Origin: Lycocorax pyrrhopterus obiensis
Taxonomy: Eukaryota > Chordata > Aves > Passeriformes > Paradisaeidae
Direction of reading: 5' to 3'
DNA length: 64,000 nt
NCBI GenBank assembly: GCA_014706295.1
Contig: JACSVZ010000010.1
Location: 20,240,501 to 20,304,500, forward strand
A model generated the notes under the pieces. It saw only the letters and a program-made list of their open reading frames with translations. It was not told the DNA's origin and did not search any database. How positions within the stretch are numbered: position 1 is the stretch's first letter; each line of letters begins with the position of its first letter. The translations under genes and the position numbers were made by a program. Of the stretch, positions 1-12,400 are shown piece by piece.

Positions 1-2552
1 GAGAATGATTTTGTGGCCACTTTGAAATGCACTGGCTGCCCTGTTACTCTAGGGCATTGCCTGAGGATTATTTCTGCCAGAGAAACAGTATAAAATATAT
101 AAATTATGTAAAATATAGAATAGAATTTCTGTAATATTTTATATGTTTATATATATTATACATATAAAATATATTTTTATTTATATTTGTAATTTAAAAT
201 ATATTAGTGACTGAGCAGATGTTAAAAATGGCAGAATCCAGCTGTGTCTGCTGTGAGCTGGTGTTGTGAGACCAAACTTCACAGGGAGTTTAGTCATTAC
301 TTGAGAGCACTGTTGAACCCCTGTGGTCTCCTTGCCATATGCTGAGATTTGGGAGATGCCAACCATGCTGGGCAAAAGTGCTTCATAGCACTCGAAGTGC
401 CTCAAAAAGCCCCTGGCCGTGCAATTGGTGCATGGAAGGTCTCTGAGTGCAGCTCAGCTGGGGTCAAGCATGACCCCACACACGGCCTGGAGCCCAATGC
501 CCAGAGCTTGGGAGGGACAGATGTGACTCCTGCAGCCACAGGAATGAGCCCATGTTGGGGCTTCCAGGGTGATGCTGCCTTTTCTTTTCAGCCTTGGCTT
601 TTCCTCTTTTTCTGCATTTTATTATCCTTTGTTATCCCTTCTTGAAATGCCCTCCACAGCTCTCCTGGGTGCTCAGCTTGGTAGGTGTGCCCACACTTGG
701 CATCCCGAACCTTCCAGCTGCCCGTGGGGGCTTGTCTGTCATCTGCCCCGCCTGTGAGTGCCTGTCCATCCCCTGCCCTGCCAGTGAGTGCCATCATTTT
801 TGCCGTGGGATGGGCAGGGTACAGCCTCTGGCCTGGCTCGCTTCCAGGACTGCAGCTGAGTCAGAGCAGTTCATATTGGAGAACTGGCCTTATCCTCCTC
901 TTTCCCTTGATATTTTCACCCCACCCTACCTCTGACTTCTTTGAAGACTGTGCCCTGCCTCTTTCCCATGTGCATCCCTAGCACAGGCATCGTTTTCTGA
1001 GTCTTCAAGCCCAGGACCTCTGGGAAGAGCCCACCCCTCAATTTTGGGTCTAGGAAATCTTGGCTGTTATCTTTTCCAGTGCCAGCATGCAGGCCCCTGT
1101 AGACCACTGCTTTTACTGCAGGGAAAAGAGGTGATTCCTTCCTGGGAAATGCCACTCTTCTCAGCTGTCCATGTCCTTATCTCCAGAGGTGGCCTGGTTA
1201 CCAGTGGTGCCTGGAGAGGAATAGGTGGCTTTCTTCCAGGGGGTGTGGGATGTCCCAGCAGGACAGCTTGCTCCGTGGTACAAACCTCCTGTGGGTCTTC
1301 AGGCGATATTTACAGCCCTGTGAAGATCCCTCAGGACGGAGTACAGGAGTACAGCCATGCCCTCACAGATGTTTATCATCACCAGCTTTGTTGTTCTGTG
1401 TTAATGGGGTGTCTCAGGTCTGCCTTATTACCAGATCCACTCCCTTTTTTCTTCATGGGCTTGCCTGCTCATTCATCTGTGACAGAAACTGTCTGAGAGA
1501 TGCTCAGCAGCCTCCAGAGCTGCTACAAGGAGGGTAAAGAGCGGGACAGGTCTGTGACGGTGTGAACACACTAAGTGCTTACAACTAATGCATTCTGCAG
1601 TTTGCTCAGCTGAAAGCACTTGCTGAGGGTTCAATGAGGAAGCCCTTGGAGAGCTCATGGTCTGTTCTCATCATGTACTGTTAGAAGTGAAATGGCCACA
1701 TTAATGATCCTCTGAGCCTGTTGTCTCCTGTTGAAAAGATTTCTTGGTGCTGTCCATAGCCAGGTGATTTCTGTGCCATCAAGGAGCAGGGTCAGAGCAA
1801 CTTCGCCCCTGTCTCATGCTCTTTGAGAGGTGTCCTTGAGGGTGGGAGTAAATAATGCGGACAGCCAAGAAGAAAAAATACAAGAGTGGTGAGGTTTTGC
1901 CTCATTGTAGGCTCTTCCCTAGGCTAACTCGCTGAGTGTGTGCAATGGGGTTTCTTACAGTCCATTCTCACTAGAGGATGAAGGTCCTGCGGGAATTAAT
2001 GAAGCCCCTTCATCAGAGTCATTGCCAGAGAGACACTGGGCAGTGCAGCCACAGCCAGAGGCAGCTTTAGGTAGGACACAGCTGACTCTGGAGTAGGTGC
2101 CCTGTTAGCCCTGGCCTCTTGCTGCCTTTTGCCTTTGCCTGCACTGAGGTTCCTCTGCTCTGCTGTGTCAGGACAGCGACCAGTACAACCACAACAGCTT
2201 GGCCACGACTGTTCCTGATCTGGTTCCTTCTTGTGGTGTCCCTGCAGTGCCCTTTGGAGTTAAGCTTGGCCTTCTGGTTTGTCTTGACACACTCTCAGTG
2301 TGCCGGCAGTACCAAAGAGAAATTGGGCCATCTACAAACTGATGGTCTTAGAAGACACTACTCCAGTCTAGTGGTGTGGCTGTTCCTTCACTCAGACATT
2401 GCTCTGCATGGTGTGGGTTTCATCTGTGGGTTTGTGCTTCAGTCTCTTTGAAGCACACCCTCTTCTGCAGCTGGGGAGCCTTTGGCATCTCCTGGGTCAT
2501 TAAGTTGTCCTTGTTGCTCACCCTTCATCATCCTCATCACCTGGAGCCCCCA

Positions 2553-3041
2553 GCAGAAGGAAGATATGGATCTGTTAGAGCAGGTCCAAAGGAGGGGCAT
2601 GAAGATAATAAAGGGGGAGGGCTGGAGCTCCTCTCCTCTGGAGCCAGGCTGGGAGAGCTGGGGATGTCCAGCCTGGAGAAGAGAAGGCTCCAGGGAGACC
2701 TCAGACCCCCTTCCAGTGCCTAAAGGGGCTCCAGGAGAGCTGGAGAGGGACTTTGATCAAGGGCCTGGAGGGACAGGACAAGGGAGAATGGCTTCCCACT
2801 GCCAGAGGGCAGGGATAGATGGGATATTGGGAGGGAATTCTTCCCTGTAAGGTTGATGAGGCCCTGGCACAGGGTGCCCAGAGCAGCTGTGGCTGCCCCA
2901 TCCCTGGAAGTGTTCAAGGCTGGGTGGGGCTTGGAGCACTGTGGTCTAGTGGAAGGTATCCCTGTCCATGGTAGGGAGTGGAACTTTAAAGTGGAGTCTT
3001 GAAGTCTCTTCCAACCCAAACTATTCCAAGATTTTATGATC
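2553..3041 (+). mobile_element. CR1 LINE 3' end (SORD intron)
   Basis: This is a 5'-truncated CR1 fragment. It shows the typical series 'gagccaggctgggagagctg', 'ccagtgcctaaaggggctcc', 'cttcccactgccagaggg' and a 3' end of the 'ttccaaccc...ttctatgat' kind, here ending attttatgat. CR1 is the dominant LINE of birds. Close copies lie at 39.2 kb, 45.5 kb and 59.6 kb. Confidence 0.88.
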
Positions 3042-3184
3042 ATTCTCTGCCTGCCAAGAAGGAGTGAACTCTCACATCTTCTGGTTGTGCACTGCCCTGT
3101 ACACACAGGTAGTGAGCAGATGCCAGGTTCAGTTTCTTTCTCCTCTTTCACATAATGCTTCTTGACTTGATTTTCTTTCCACAG

Positions 3185-6100
3185 ACTTATCTGCCTCTCG
3201 CCTGCAAACAGCCAAGGAGGTGGGGGCAGATTTCACCATTCAGGTGAAGAACGAGACCCCGAAGGAGGTGGCCTCCAAAGTGGAAAGTGTGCTTGGCTGC
3301 ATGCCTGAGATAACTGTGGAGTGCACAGGAGTGCAAGCCTGTATCCAGGCTGGAATTTATGTGAGTACCACTTGTTCCCAAGGCAGACCAGTGATGGCGT
3401 TGGTCTGGTTTTTTCTGGGATGGTGCAGTGAATGAGCTATTTCACTCCCACAGTGCTTCATTTAAGTGGGCTTGGTGTGGGGAGAGAAGGTGCTCATTAG
3501 ACAGTAAACAAAGAGAGACAATTAAAGTATTAACATCAGCATGGGGATAATTGATAACTGATTTGATGCCTGTGTGCTTAAATACTCACCAAGGAGACCC
3601 CAGTAAAGACCCTGAAACCCAGGGAGAAGGACAGCACCTTCCACTGAAGTTATGTTCAAATAAGAAGAATAATCAAGAAAATTAATTCCAGAAGCAATGA
3701 AAGAAGCAATTAAGAAAGGGATGTTTTGCTGCCATTGATGCCTTTTCCTGGTCTTAAAATAAAGAGTCAAACATGGTTAGAAGGGAAAAATTTATTTATT
3801 TTAAGGATCCTTAGGTGCACTACGTCCAGGTCGAATGCACCTCAATGCACACCACAATGCACCCCCGTAAAAGATCTGGTCTAACATTATAGGTCTGTCT
3901 CGGTTTGAAAGACAGGTGTCTGTCAAGGAAGACAGGAGCCTCCCCTGAAAATGGAAAATGCAACCCCCTTCCCTCCGAATTATTATAATTTTGAAATCAA
4001 GGGGCTTTCAGGCAAAGATATGAGGGGTAGGAATAACAGTTCTTTACTAATATATATATATATATATGTACGGCAAGGCAAACAAACAACAATAATTATG
4101 GCAGTAACAGCAAACACAACCACAAACCCAGTGCCAGCCTCTCTCGGCTATCAGGCACCCCTCCCCCTCGCTTCGGTGCAGTTCCAGTCACAGCTGGCAG
4201 GGGCGGCTCGGGGTCCCAGGAAAGGAATGGACGAAAAGCTTCACAAACCCTCTGGGCGGCTGATCCCGGTGTCCGGCCGGACCCTCGGGAGCAGCAGGCT
4301 GGAGCAGCAGAGACGAGCACAGATCCCGGGTGGCAGACGAGATGTATCCAACTCCGGGGCTGCGGTGGGAGCTCCGGGAGGTCCCAGCCAGCAAAGGGTG
4401 TGTAGGGTTACAGTGCAGCGAAGGGTCCAAGCGGCGGCAGAGGCAGGGCGGCTGCAGCCCGGCTCCCAGCAGGGCAGGGAAAAGTGGGCTTGGGAATCCG
4501 GGTTTCTCAGGTAGAAGGAAAACAGCCGAAAAGCAGGAACCTCCAGCTCTGACCAACTCCCTCTCCACACTGTGGGCACCAGCAAACCCTGCCGCCCCCA
4601 CCCCCCAGGTGAAAAACAAGTAGCTAGTTGTACCCCCACCCTCTGTGGCTGGCTCTTTTGTTCTTCTTAAGCACCCAGTAATTTGTCCTCCTGGCAACAT
4701 ATATGGGAAAAATTCTTTAAGAGAAAAAGAAGAACAGGAGAACTCCTAAAACCCCCAACAAGGTCTTACTAATTAGCATATCTATCAAAAATTCCCTAAT
4801 GAGAGGCTCGAATGAACCCCTCTCCCCAAGGAACCTTCCCCTGGATTGTTCTATCTTAGTTTACAAAATGTGTTCTGGAGAGGACCTTGGTGTCTGGGGG
4901 CATTTTGATCTCTAACTACAAAACTTCTAAAATATTTGGTCTCCTAGCTTGACGAACAAGTCTAAGAATGCAGGCAAAAAGCAGTAAGAATACAGAAGTT
5001 GTAAAAAGGTATAAAAGGGGTATGAAAGAAAAGGCAAAAAATCATTATGGCATCACCATGAACGTCCTAACAGGAGGATGGGAGAAGGTTAATGGAAGGT
5101 TAATGGAGTTTCACAGTGAAAGGACAGGAGGGGAATGGGACAAACTGCAAAAAGAGTAATTCCAGTAAAGCAACAAGCTCTTAGTTTTAGATCTCTCCCA
5201 TTGAAATCCCAAAGTACTCTCTGTAGTCCTAAATGCCAGCCGTTTTTCAGAATGGGGTTTGGATACCAAAATCCTTCAGAGATTTTCAAAAGATTGCATT
5301 TTTAGCTTTGATTACCATGTGTTTCACTCTTACAGACTCCTGACAGCATCCTGCCTCTCCCCAGCTTCTCTGCTGTGCCCCCATTGCAGCCACAAAGGGG
5401 GGCTTTATTTTTGACAGACCCTGCACAGGCTCCTGCAGCTGTGTTTTGCAAAATGTAACCTGTTTGTGTGTTTGCTCTCCAGGCCACTCGTTCTGGTGGG
5501 ACCTTGGTGCTGGTGGGGCTGGGGCCTGAGATGGTGACAGTGCCCATTGTGAATGCTGCCGTGCGTGAAGTGGATATCCGTGGGATATTCCGCTACTGCA
5601 ACACGTGAGTCTCGTGCAGGGGGTCTGACGTGTCTCCAAGTGAAAATTCTTCAGAGTTGTACTTTCTTGCTAATGGAGCAAGTATCTTTGCTTAATCTGT
5701 AGCTCTCCAGGAAGGATTTATGGGATATTGTCAAGCTCCTTCTTAAAATGAGAAGTATTATTAAGTAGGCAGTTTGAAAATTAGATTAGCTGCTGCATTC
5801 CTTTGTATCCCTGTTGCTCTAACTTGGCCCATTCATGGATGGACTTGATGATCTTGGAGGCTTTTTCCCACAGCGATGTTTCTATGATTCTAAATGGAGT
5901 TGCAAGGCGATCCATTCGAGAGACTCAGTGCCAGAGAAGAGGTTGGGGGCTGACTAAAGCTTTTCCTTTTTTCTCCCTGCACTGAGTCCATGAGTTTGAG
6001 CCCCACCATGGTCAGTGTGCAGGCAAGGAGGCCGGGCAAGAGGAGAGCAGAGCACAGCAGTTTTGGTTTTCATTCAGGGCTCCCAAACTAGTATTTTCCT

Positions 6101-7140
6101 GTGATTTTTTCACTTTCTTCCTGTGATTCTCCCAACTGTCTGTGTAGCAGTGCCTGTCTTCTCCAGAGCTTGACAGCCCAGAGCAGTTGGCTAGTCCCAT
6201 CTCCCATACCAGACACTTGAGGTTCCCTCCCCAGAAGATTTTTTGCAGGCAAAACTTCCCTGGGCTAAGGAAAAAACTGTGATGATCCAGGCTGCTCCGT
6301 TGTAGCAGGTTCAGTTCGAACCAGGCAGAAACACTAATTTAGTGTAGTGGTTGTAAGCCAAATTATACATTACTCCCCTGATGTCTTTTCTGTGAGATAA
6401 GCATTAGGAGAAAAAGCAAAGCAGGCACACAACTTGACAGAATATAAAGAGGTTTCTTGACAGATAAAGTGAAGAAGGCAACACCAGAACAAACTTTCAG
6501 AACTCTTTTTCTCTCCCACTTTTCCCCTCTCCCAATCAGTATCACAGTTATAGGAAAGGGAAGAAAAAAGGGTTTTTTTCTCTTGCTTTACATGGTTTTA
6601 CAAACTGCCACCATTTGCAGATTTGCTTAGAATTAAACAATCTCTGCTAAGGTGTAACACATCTCTTTTCTATGAGCCCTCTCACACAGCTCTTTCAACT
6701 GTAAAACACAGGCCCTCACATGGGGTTATTACTCGTTTAAGGATGAATCATTAGGGCCCACCCCTCCCCCTTTCCCGTCCCTGCACCCAGCCGGAACGGA
6801 AAAAACCTCTTAAAATCTCGCCTTCCATGGGGTTTAAATATGTAAAATTGAGAGAAGCGTGATTGGTCTGAAAAGCTGCCTGTCGATTTAGGATCAACCC
6901 ACTACATCTGTGCTCTTTCCTTGGACTCCAGACTAGTGGCTGCTCTCATCCCTTGCTCTCTGCTTCCCTTGCAGGTGGCCTGTGGCCATTGCTCTGCTCG
7001 CATCCAAGCGGATCAACATCAAGCCCTTGGTTACGCACCGTTTTCCTCTGGAGAAGGCTCTAGAGGCCTTCGAGACCACCAAGAGGGGTGAGGGGGTCAA
7101 AGTCATGCTGAAGTGTGACCCCACTGATCAGAGCCCCTGA
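3185..7140 (+). CDS. SORD: Sorbitol dehydrogenase, last three coding exons (5' part outside window)
   Basis: This is the zinc-dependent medium-chain dehydrogenase that oxidises sorbitol to fructose with NAD+ in the cytosolic polyol pathway. Exons read from the sequence are 3185-3360, 5483-5604 and 6975-7140, with stop TGA at 7138-7140. All junctions are AG/GT and the phases agree. The joined reading encodes about 154 C-terminal residues of a family that is usually near 357 aa. Recognisable stretches are [73 protein letters not shown] and the terminus [11 protein letters not shown]. They cover the end of the Rossmann nucleotide-binding fold and the C-terminal catalytic segment. The N-terminal zinc-binding exons lie left of the window. 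Introns carry an LTR-like insertion (3.9-4.9 kb) and a CR1 copy. The gene is tail-to-tail with DUOX2, as in other vertebrates. Identification is secure; only completeness is limited by the window edge. Confidence 0.95.
3770..4925. mobile_element. LTR-retrotransposon-like insertion in SORD intron
   Basis: This block has composition unlike the surrounding intron. An AT-rich, A-tract-containing start is followed by a sequence beginning TGTCTCGGTTTGAAAGACAG at 3896. Then come an (AT)n tract at 4049-4068 and a GC-rich core (4.1-4.6 kb), and a candidate end in CA near 4920. The start and the TG...CA limits resemble long terminal repeats of songbird endogenous retroviruses as I remember them. I did not find a clear target-site duplication. 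Open frames inside it (for example 3951-4514) are not credible genes. Orientation is not assigned. Confidence 0.5.
5828..5898 (+). mobile_element. Short CR1-like 3' remnant
   Basis: The stretch 'ggacttgatgatcttggaggc' followed by 'ttctatgattcta' matches the terminal part of a CR1 element. It is short and diverged. Confidence 0.5.
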
Positions 7141-7997
7141 GCTGTCCCAGTGCCCAGCTCTCATCCCTGCTGCTTGTAACTAGAAAATCACATATAACGA
7201 GGGTGAATGGCCCTGGGATACAGCATTAGAGCATTAATAGGTAACTACAAATGGACATCCAATAGTTTGAATCAAAATGCTGAATTAGAGATGATGGTTT
7301 GCACAGTTGGTGGCTCTTCTCTGCAGACCACACGTGCGGGAGAGCCTGGCCAGGTTCCTCTGTGCCCCGGAGGGTGTCTCCGGCATGTGGCACACCAAGG
7401 GTGGAGGTGCTGGCACTCCCCCTTCCTACCCCGCACTGCCCTGGCTGCAGCATTTCCTGCGTGGCAGTCCCTGGATGCAAGATAGCCCTATGTGTGTATC
7501 CCCCCTTCCCGTGGCACCTTCTCTCATGCGTGCTCAGGGACCGTACAGCCTGTGGAACAAAGCCTGGCCATCCCCACTCCACGGGAAGCACTGGCACATT
7601 CAGGTCATTCTCTCCATGCTCTTCGCAAAGCTCAGAACCTGGGGTTTTTGTGGAACTTGGAGGCCAGCTGGGGCCACATTTCCTGTGTCATCCCCCAGCA
7701 GCTCCTCGTGGGACCACTGTAGGCAGGGAAACTGGAACTGCTGAGAGCCCTGTCCTTATGTGGCTCCCATGAAGGGGCTGTTGGGGAGCACAGGTGAGAC
7801 ATGAGGGGACAGCATCACTCAAAGGTTTTACCACTGCGAACAAATCATTATTATTTGGGAATATCAAGCCTTCCTGCTGTTTGTGAGCCACAAAAAAGGT
7901 ACTAACAAGGTAGAAAAACCTAATCTTTGATTACAGTCATGTTAATTTTAGTACTGAGAGATCAGTTCCTTCCTTGGGCTGATACTGAACTTTCCTC

Positions 7998-8003
7998 AAT
8001 AAA
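7998..8003 (+). terminator. SORD polyadenylation signal (AATAAA)
   Basis: AATAAA lies 858 bases after the SORD stop codon and is the first canonical signal in the 3' flank. The 3' UTR would then run from 7141 to about 8020. No other gene is visible in that stretch. Confidence 0.6.
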
Positions 8004-8767
8004 TTCTGGCTACCTGAGACCTTCCAGACGTGTCCATTAAAATGTGGGGTGGGGGGTTGGAGGGGTTTGCAGGGGGCTGTGCAGACCTAGGCCTTGCCAG
8101 TGTGCACATCGAGCGCAGTGTTGGCAGGACTGTGAAACCTCAAATGACCCAACTGCTTGGAAATCAAATCTCGTGTTTATTCCAGATGTGGCCATGTTAA
8201 TTCTGGCAGAGATGGAAGGCCCCAAGTCCATGCTGAATTTTACAGGGATGAGACATAACCCAGGGGAACTTTCTGTAGTTGGAAGAAGTGGTCAAAATAC
8301 GTGCTCAGCACGTTCTCATGCTGGGAGGAACCCCGTTGGCATGGCTGGGGATTCACTGGCCATTGCAAGACTGTTCTTACTGGGAAATGGAAACTTACTC
8401 CCTGTAGTCTTAGGGGGCTGTTTAGCATCCTGAGGGCTGGAGTTCTTCCCACAGCTCAGCCTGGTTGGGCTCCTTGTCTGATCTGCTCCCTCATCAGGTC
8501 TTGCTGGGGACATTGACAGTGCAGGGGCATTGCTGGGGTCGATAGGTCTGGTGGACACAGCCAGTGGGGCTGTGCCTGTAATCCCGGACCCCACCTACGT
8601 CACCAGTGCAGGGGAAACTCACTCCAATGTAGCCCATTTCCCAGTGGGCTGGAGTTAATGCTCTGTGCCAGGAGCAAGGCCAGCACTATGCCACAAGTAT
8701 TACAAGTCTCCAGGTGACCAAGACCCAACTACAGGAGGCAAGAAAGTGTTTTAAAAGTTCAATCAGC

Positions 8768-8773
8768 TTTATT
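8768..8773 (-). terminator. DUOX2 polyadenylation signal (AATAAA on minus strand)
   Basis: TTTATT on the plus strand reads AATAAA on the minus strand, 722 bases past the DUOX2 stop. It sits in an otherwise non-coding stretch (8774-9495) taken as 3' UTR. About 760 bases separate it from the SORD signal, so the two genes are convergent. Confidence 0.6.
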
Positions 8774-9495
8774 TGAGCTCAACCAACAGCCTGCAAAAGC
8801 AGCAGCAATGCAAAGCCAGGCATTACTTAAACAAGCACAACCGATCCCTGATCGAAGGATGGTGACATTGCTGGAAGAAACCAATGCAAACACAACTAAG
8901 GCCCTACGCAAACCCAGGGAAGGCTCGGAGAGTTAACAAGCAGGCACTGAAGAGTGTGTGAGGAAAGCTGTTTCAAGAAGAGGGATAGTGAGGAGCTCTC
9001 TGGCTTCTCGCCCCATCTCTTCACCACACAGGTCTTGGAACAAAATGCTGTGAATTCAGGTTATGTGGGCACCAAGCTGTTCCCCAAAACTGGTCAGAGA
9101 CATTCCCTGAGTCCCCCAGCAGAGCGCAAGCTCTGTCTTGTGGGATTAAGGTGGCAGAGCTGGGTTTAACTCAAAGAGTGGCTTTTCTGGATTGGGACAC
9201 ACCAGCCTGACCCTGGGTGTGGGGCTGCAGGGATGTGTGGATGGTAGCAGGATGCCCTGGGCTCAGGAGTTCACAAGGGGGCCATGTGGGACAATGCTGG
9301 GATGGCAAGGCTTTACTGGCACACCGGTCTCAACTCTGCGGGTCTCAGCATCCCTACTCTCAGCTGTGGATGGCTTTCCCCTGGGGAGGGTGACGGGTGG
9401 TAGCCTGGGACCATGGCCACCTGAAGCATTGCTGCTAGGTGCTGGGTTGTAACAATGCAGGCTGCAGCCAGAGAGTGAAACAGTGTGGGGTTGGG

Positions 9496-12400
9496 TCAGA
9501 AATTCTCATAGTGATGTGCAAAGTAGGTCTGGTCCTTCTTGTTCATCTGCCGGCAAGCCTGTTCCACGCTCTTTGTCATCCCGGGCGGGCCACAACTGAA
9601 CACCCCGATCTTTTGCACCTGGAAAAGGAGGGAGCCAAAGGGGTCAGACTGCAGCATCAGTTCTCCCCACAGTCCAGCCCCCCTTGATCCCTTGCTGTCT
9701 GACAACTTGGGCCATGGATGCTGACTGAGAAGTCTGTCAGCCTCCAGAGGCTTTTGGGGAGGTTGTCACCTCCCCATGGAGCTGCCAGGGCTGTGGAGGA
9801 AGGATGGGAGCCCTCCAGCTCTGGTCAGTGATTGCAGCCAGGGTCCTGCAAAAGCAGGGGGTGTTTAGCTGGTACAGGGCACTGCTGACTCTTGCAGCTC
9901 AGCCTGGCACCAGAGGGAAAGCAGGATTCATTCCACTTCTGCCCTGTTCTTGGGGCAGATGCCACTGAGGTCTCCAGGACCTTGGGGACAGGCTGGGACC
10001 AGTCCTCCACACTGACCTCAGGGTGCACCTCCTGCAGCGAGTTGAAAAAGGGTACGAAGGGAGGGCGCCCAAAGTGGGTGATGGAGCGCAGCCCTGTGAA
10101 CAGGCTCTTGTTTAGCACCTTCTGGAAATGCCGTTCACAGATGTACTGAAAGAGAGATCGGTGCACATCAGATGGCCCAGCACAGCCCAACATGGCCCTG
10201 CACAGCCTGGCATGGCATGGCCTGGCATCCTTCCCATTGGATGTCCAGGCTCACCAGCATGGTGGTGCGCAGATCGAATTTCTCGGCCAGTTGTGTGATG
10301 TAGATGTGCACAGAGACCAAGTTGTTCTTGTCTGACTCTTCCACCTCCCGGATGATGTCCGTCAGCCACTCAAACTGCCGCTGAGTGCGCGTCACCCAGA
10401 TGAAGTAGATCTGTGGCACATTGGGATGAGGCTCAGAGTGGGGCCGGCATCCTTATGAATGTCCATAGACTCCACAGAGGATTTTACCCCCAAAGAGGCC
10501 AGCAGCAGTAGGAGGCATCTCAGAATCACAGAATCAGATTGGAAAATATCTCTGAGATCATCAAGTCCAACCTCTCAGGGGGGCTCATCTTTCAGATACT
10601 TTCTCTTACCTTCTTACACAGCAGCTTGGAGTTTATGGATGACTTGAAGACCAGGTCCTTGAGAATGGATGCGAAGGGTGTCACCCCGATGCCTCCTCCC
10701 ACCAACACCGACACCTCAAACTTGTTCCACTCCTGGTGGCCCTCCCCAAAGGGCCCGTCCAGGTAGAGCTGGAAGGGAGCCAGCCGTTAGCAGAAGTCTC
10801 TGCTTGCCAAGGTCTTGGCTGCCCTTGGGGCTGGAGAAGAGCCTCAGGCTTGGCACAACCCATTGCCGAGATGCTCTTGGGCTCAAATGTCCCCATGAGT
10901 GAGATCCTGTTCAGGGCTCACCTTGGGCAGTGTGCCGAGGAGGGCCAGGTTCTCAGGAGAGTAGAGCTCCCGCAGACGGGTGGTCCAGGGCCCCACGGCG
11001 CGGATGTGCAGGCTCAGCGTGTCGTCGTGCGGCGCCGAGGTCAGCGTGAAGGGGTGGTACTCGGTGGTGCCCAGGGCCACGCAGGCAATGCGCACCCACT
11101 GCCCGGACTTGTAGTCAAAGTCCTGTGGCCGCTGGAACTGCAGGTGGGTGACACCTGTGGGGAGATGGGGAAGGGGGCTCCATTAAGGTGGAGCTGTTGA
11201 GGAGTTGATGTTCCTGCATTGCTGCAGCCCCTGATGCTCTTGCGGGGAGCCTGGGCTGGGCTGCTGCTGTGTGGCCAGGGATGTTGTGGTACCTGAGGGC
11301 AGGAGCTCAGCTTTCACCACACTGATCTCCACCTTCTTCCTGCTCAGGCTATGCAGCTTGTCCGCACTGTAGATAAGAGCCGGGATGATGAAGTAGATAT
11401 AGAAACGGGGCTGCTGGATCAATGCGTAGCTGCCATGGATGATGACCTGGGCAGGGAGCAGAACCCTTCAGCAAGGTGATTGTCACCCCAGGGATGATTT
11501 GGTGTCAGCTCAACAGCAATGGGGAGCTAGGACTGGGGCCACCATCTCACTTGGGACCACCCCAGCTATTCCATCTCATCAGCTACACTGACTTGACCTA
11601 CAGGCTTGCACTGCATTGGCACCATCCCTCCCTTCCAGCCCAAATCCTTTACCAGGATGTAGAGCAGCACATAGAGGTGGTGAGTGATCCAAAAGCCCTG
11701 AAAGCTGACGCGTCGGAAGTGGTGGGTGGCAAACACGTACATCACAGCAAGGACCACGAGAAGCAGCACTCCTGTCATGCCTGTGAGAGAAAGAGTGGGG
11801 AGGCCCTGTAGGCGGGAACAGGGCAGCCCCACAGGGGCTCTACCTGGCCTGGGCAGAGGGCTGTCCATCCTGGGCACAAGTGTGCAGGTCTGTCTGCTAG
11901 GTGTTCTCACCTGGAATAGTCTGGAAGAACCACCAGTAATACTTCTGTGGGAGCTGTGACCTGGAGAAAGACAAGAGATTGCACTACGGAGTGAGCAGAA
12001 TGAACGAATGGTTTCCATTTTCATTTCTGTCCATGGCCAGGACACTCTGTCTGGACTCTGCTTTAAATTCCACCTACCCATCATTTGTAAAGACACTGGA
12101 GAAGAGGCAGGACAGCACACTGAGAGGTGTGACTGAGAAGATGTAGACGTTCACTACATGACCTGCGGTGTGAAGCACTGTAAGGGACAAAAACACAGAG
12201 AAAGAAGCATCACTTGATGTGGATGGATATGTGTCAGACTCTGCTGATGTCCCCAGGGACCCAGACATGCCTCCTCTTCTGTAGTGCAAGACATCTATGT
12301 CTCTGCAAGGTCTTTAAGCTTCTGCCTGGTCCTGCTATGGCGTGATGAGCTTGTCCTCTGCTTGTGGGTGGCACATCCCCCAGCAGCCCACCTACCTGAG

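Noticed and set aside
2119..2451. 110-codon open frame left of the SORD exons
   Set aside because: Checked as a possible missing SORD exon; none of the expected nucleotide-binding motifs is present.
3951..4514. 187-codon open frame in the SORD intron
   Set aside because: It lies wholly within the LTR-like block, includes the (AT)n tract, and resembles no retroviral protein.
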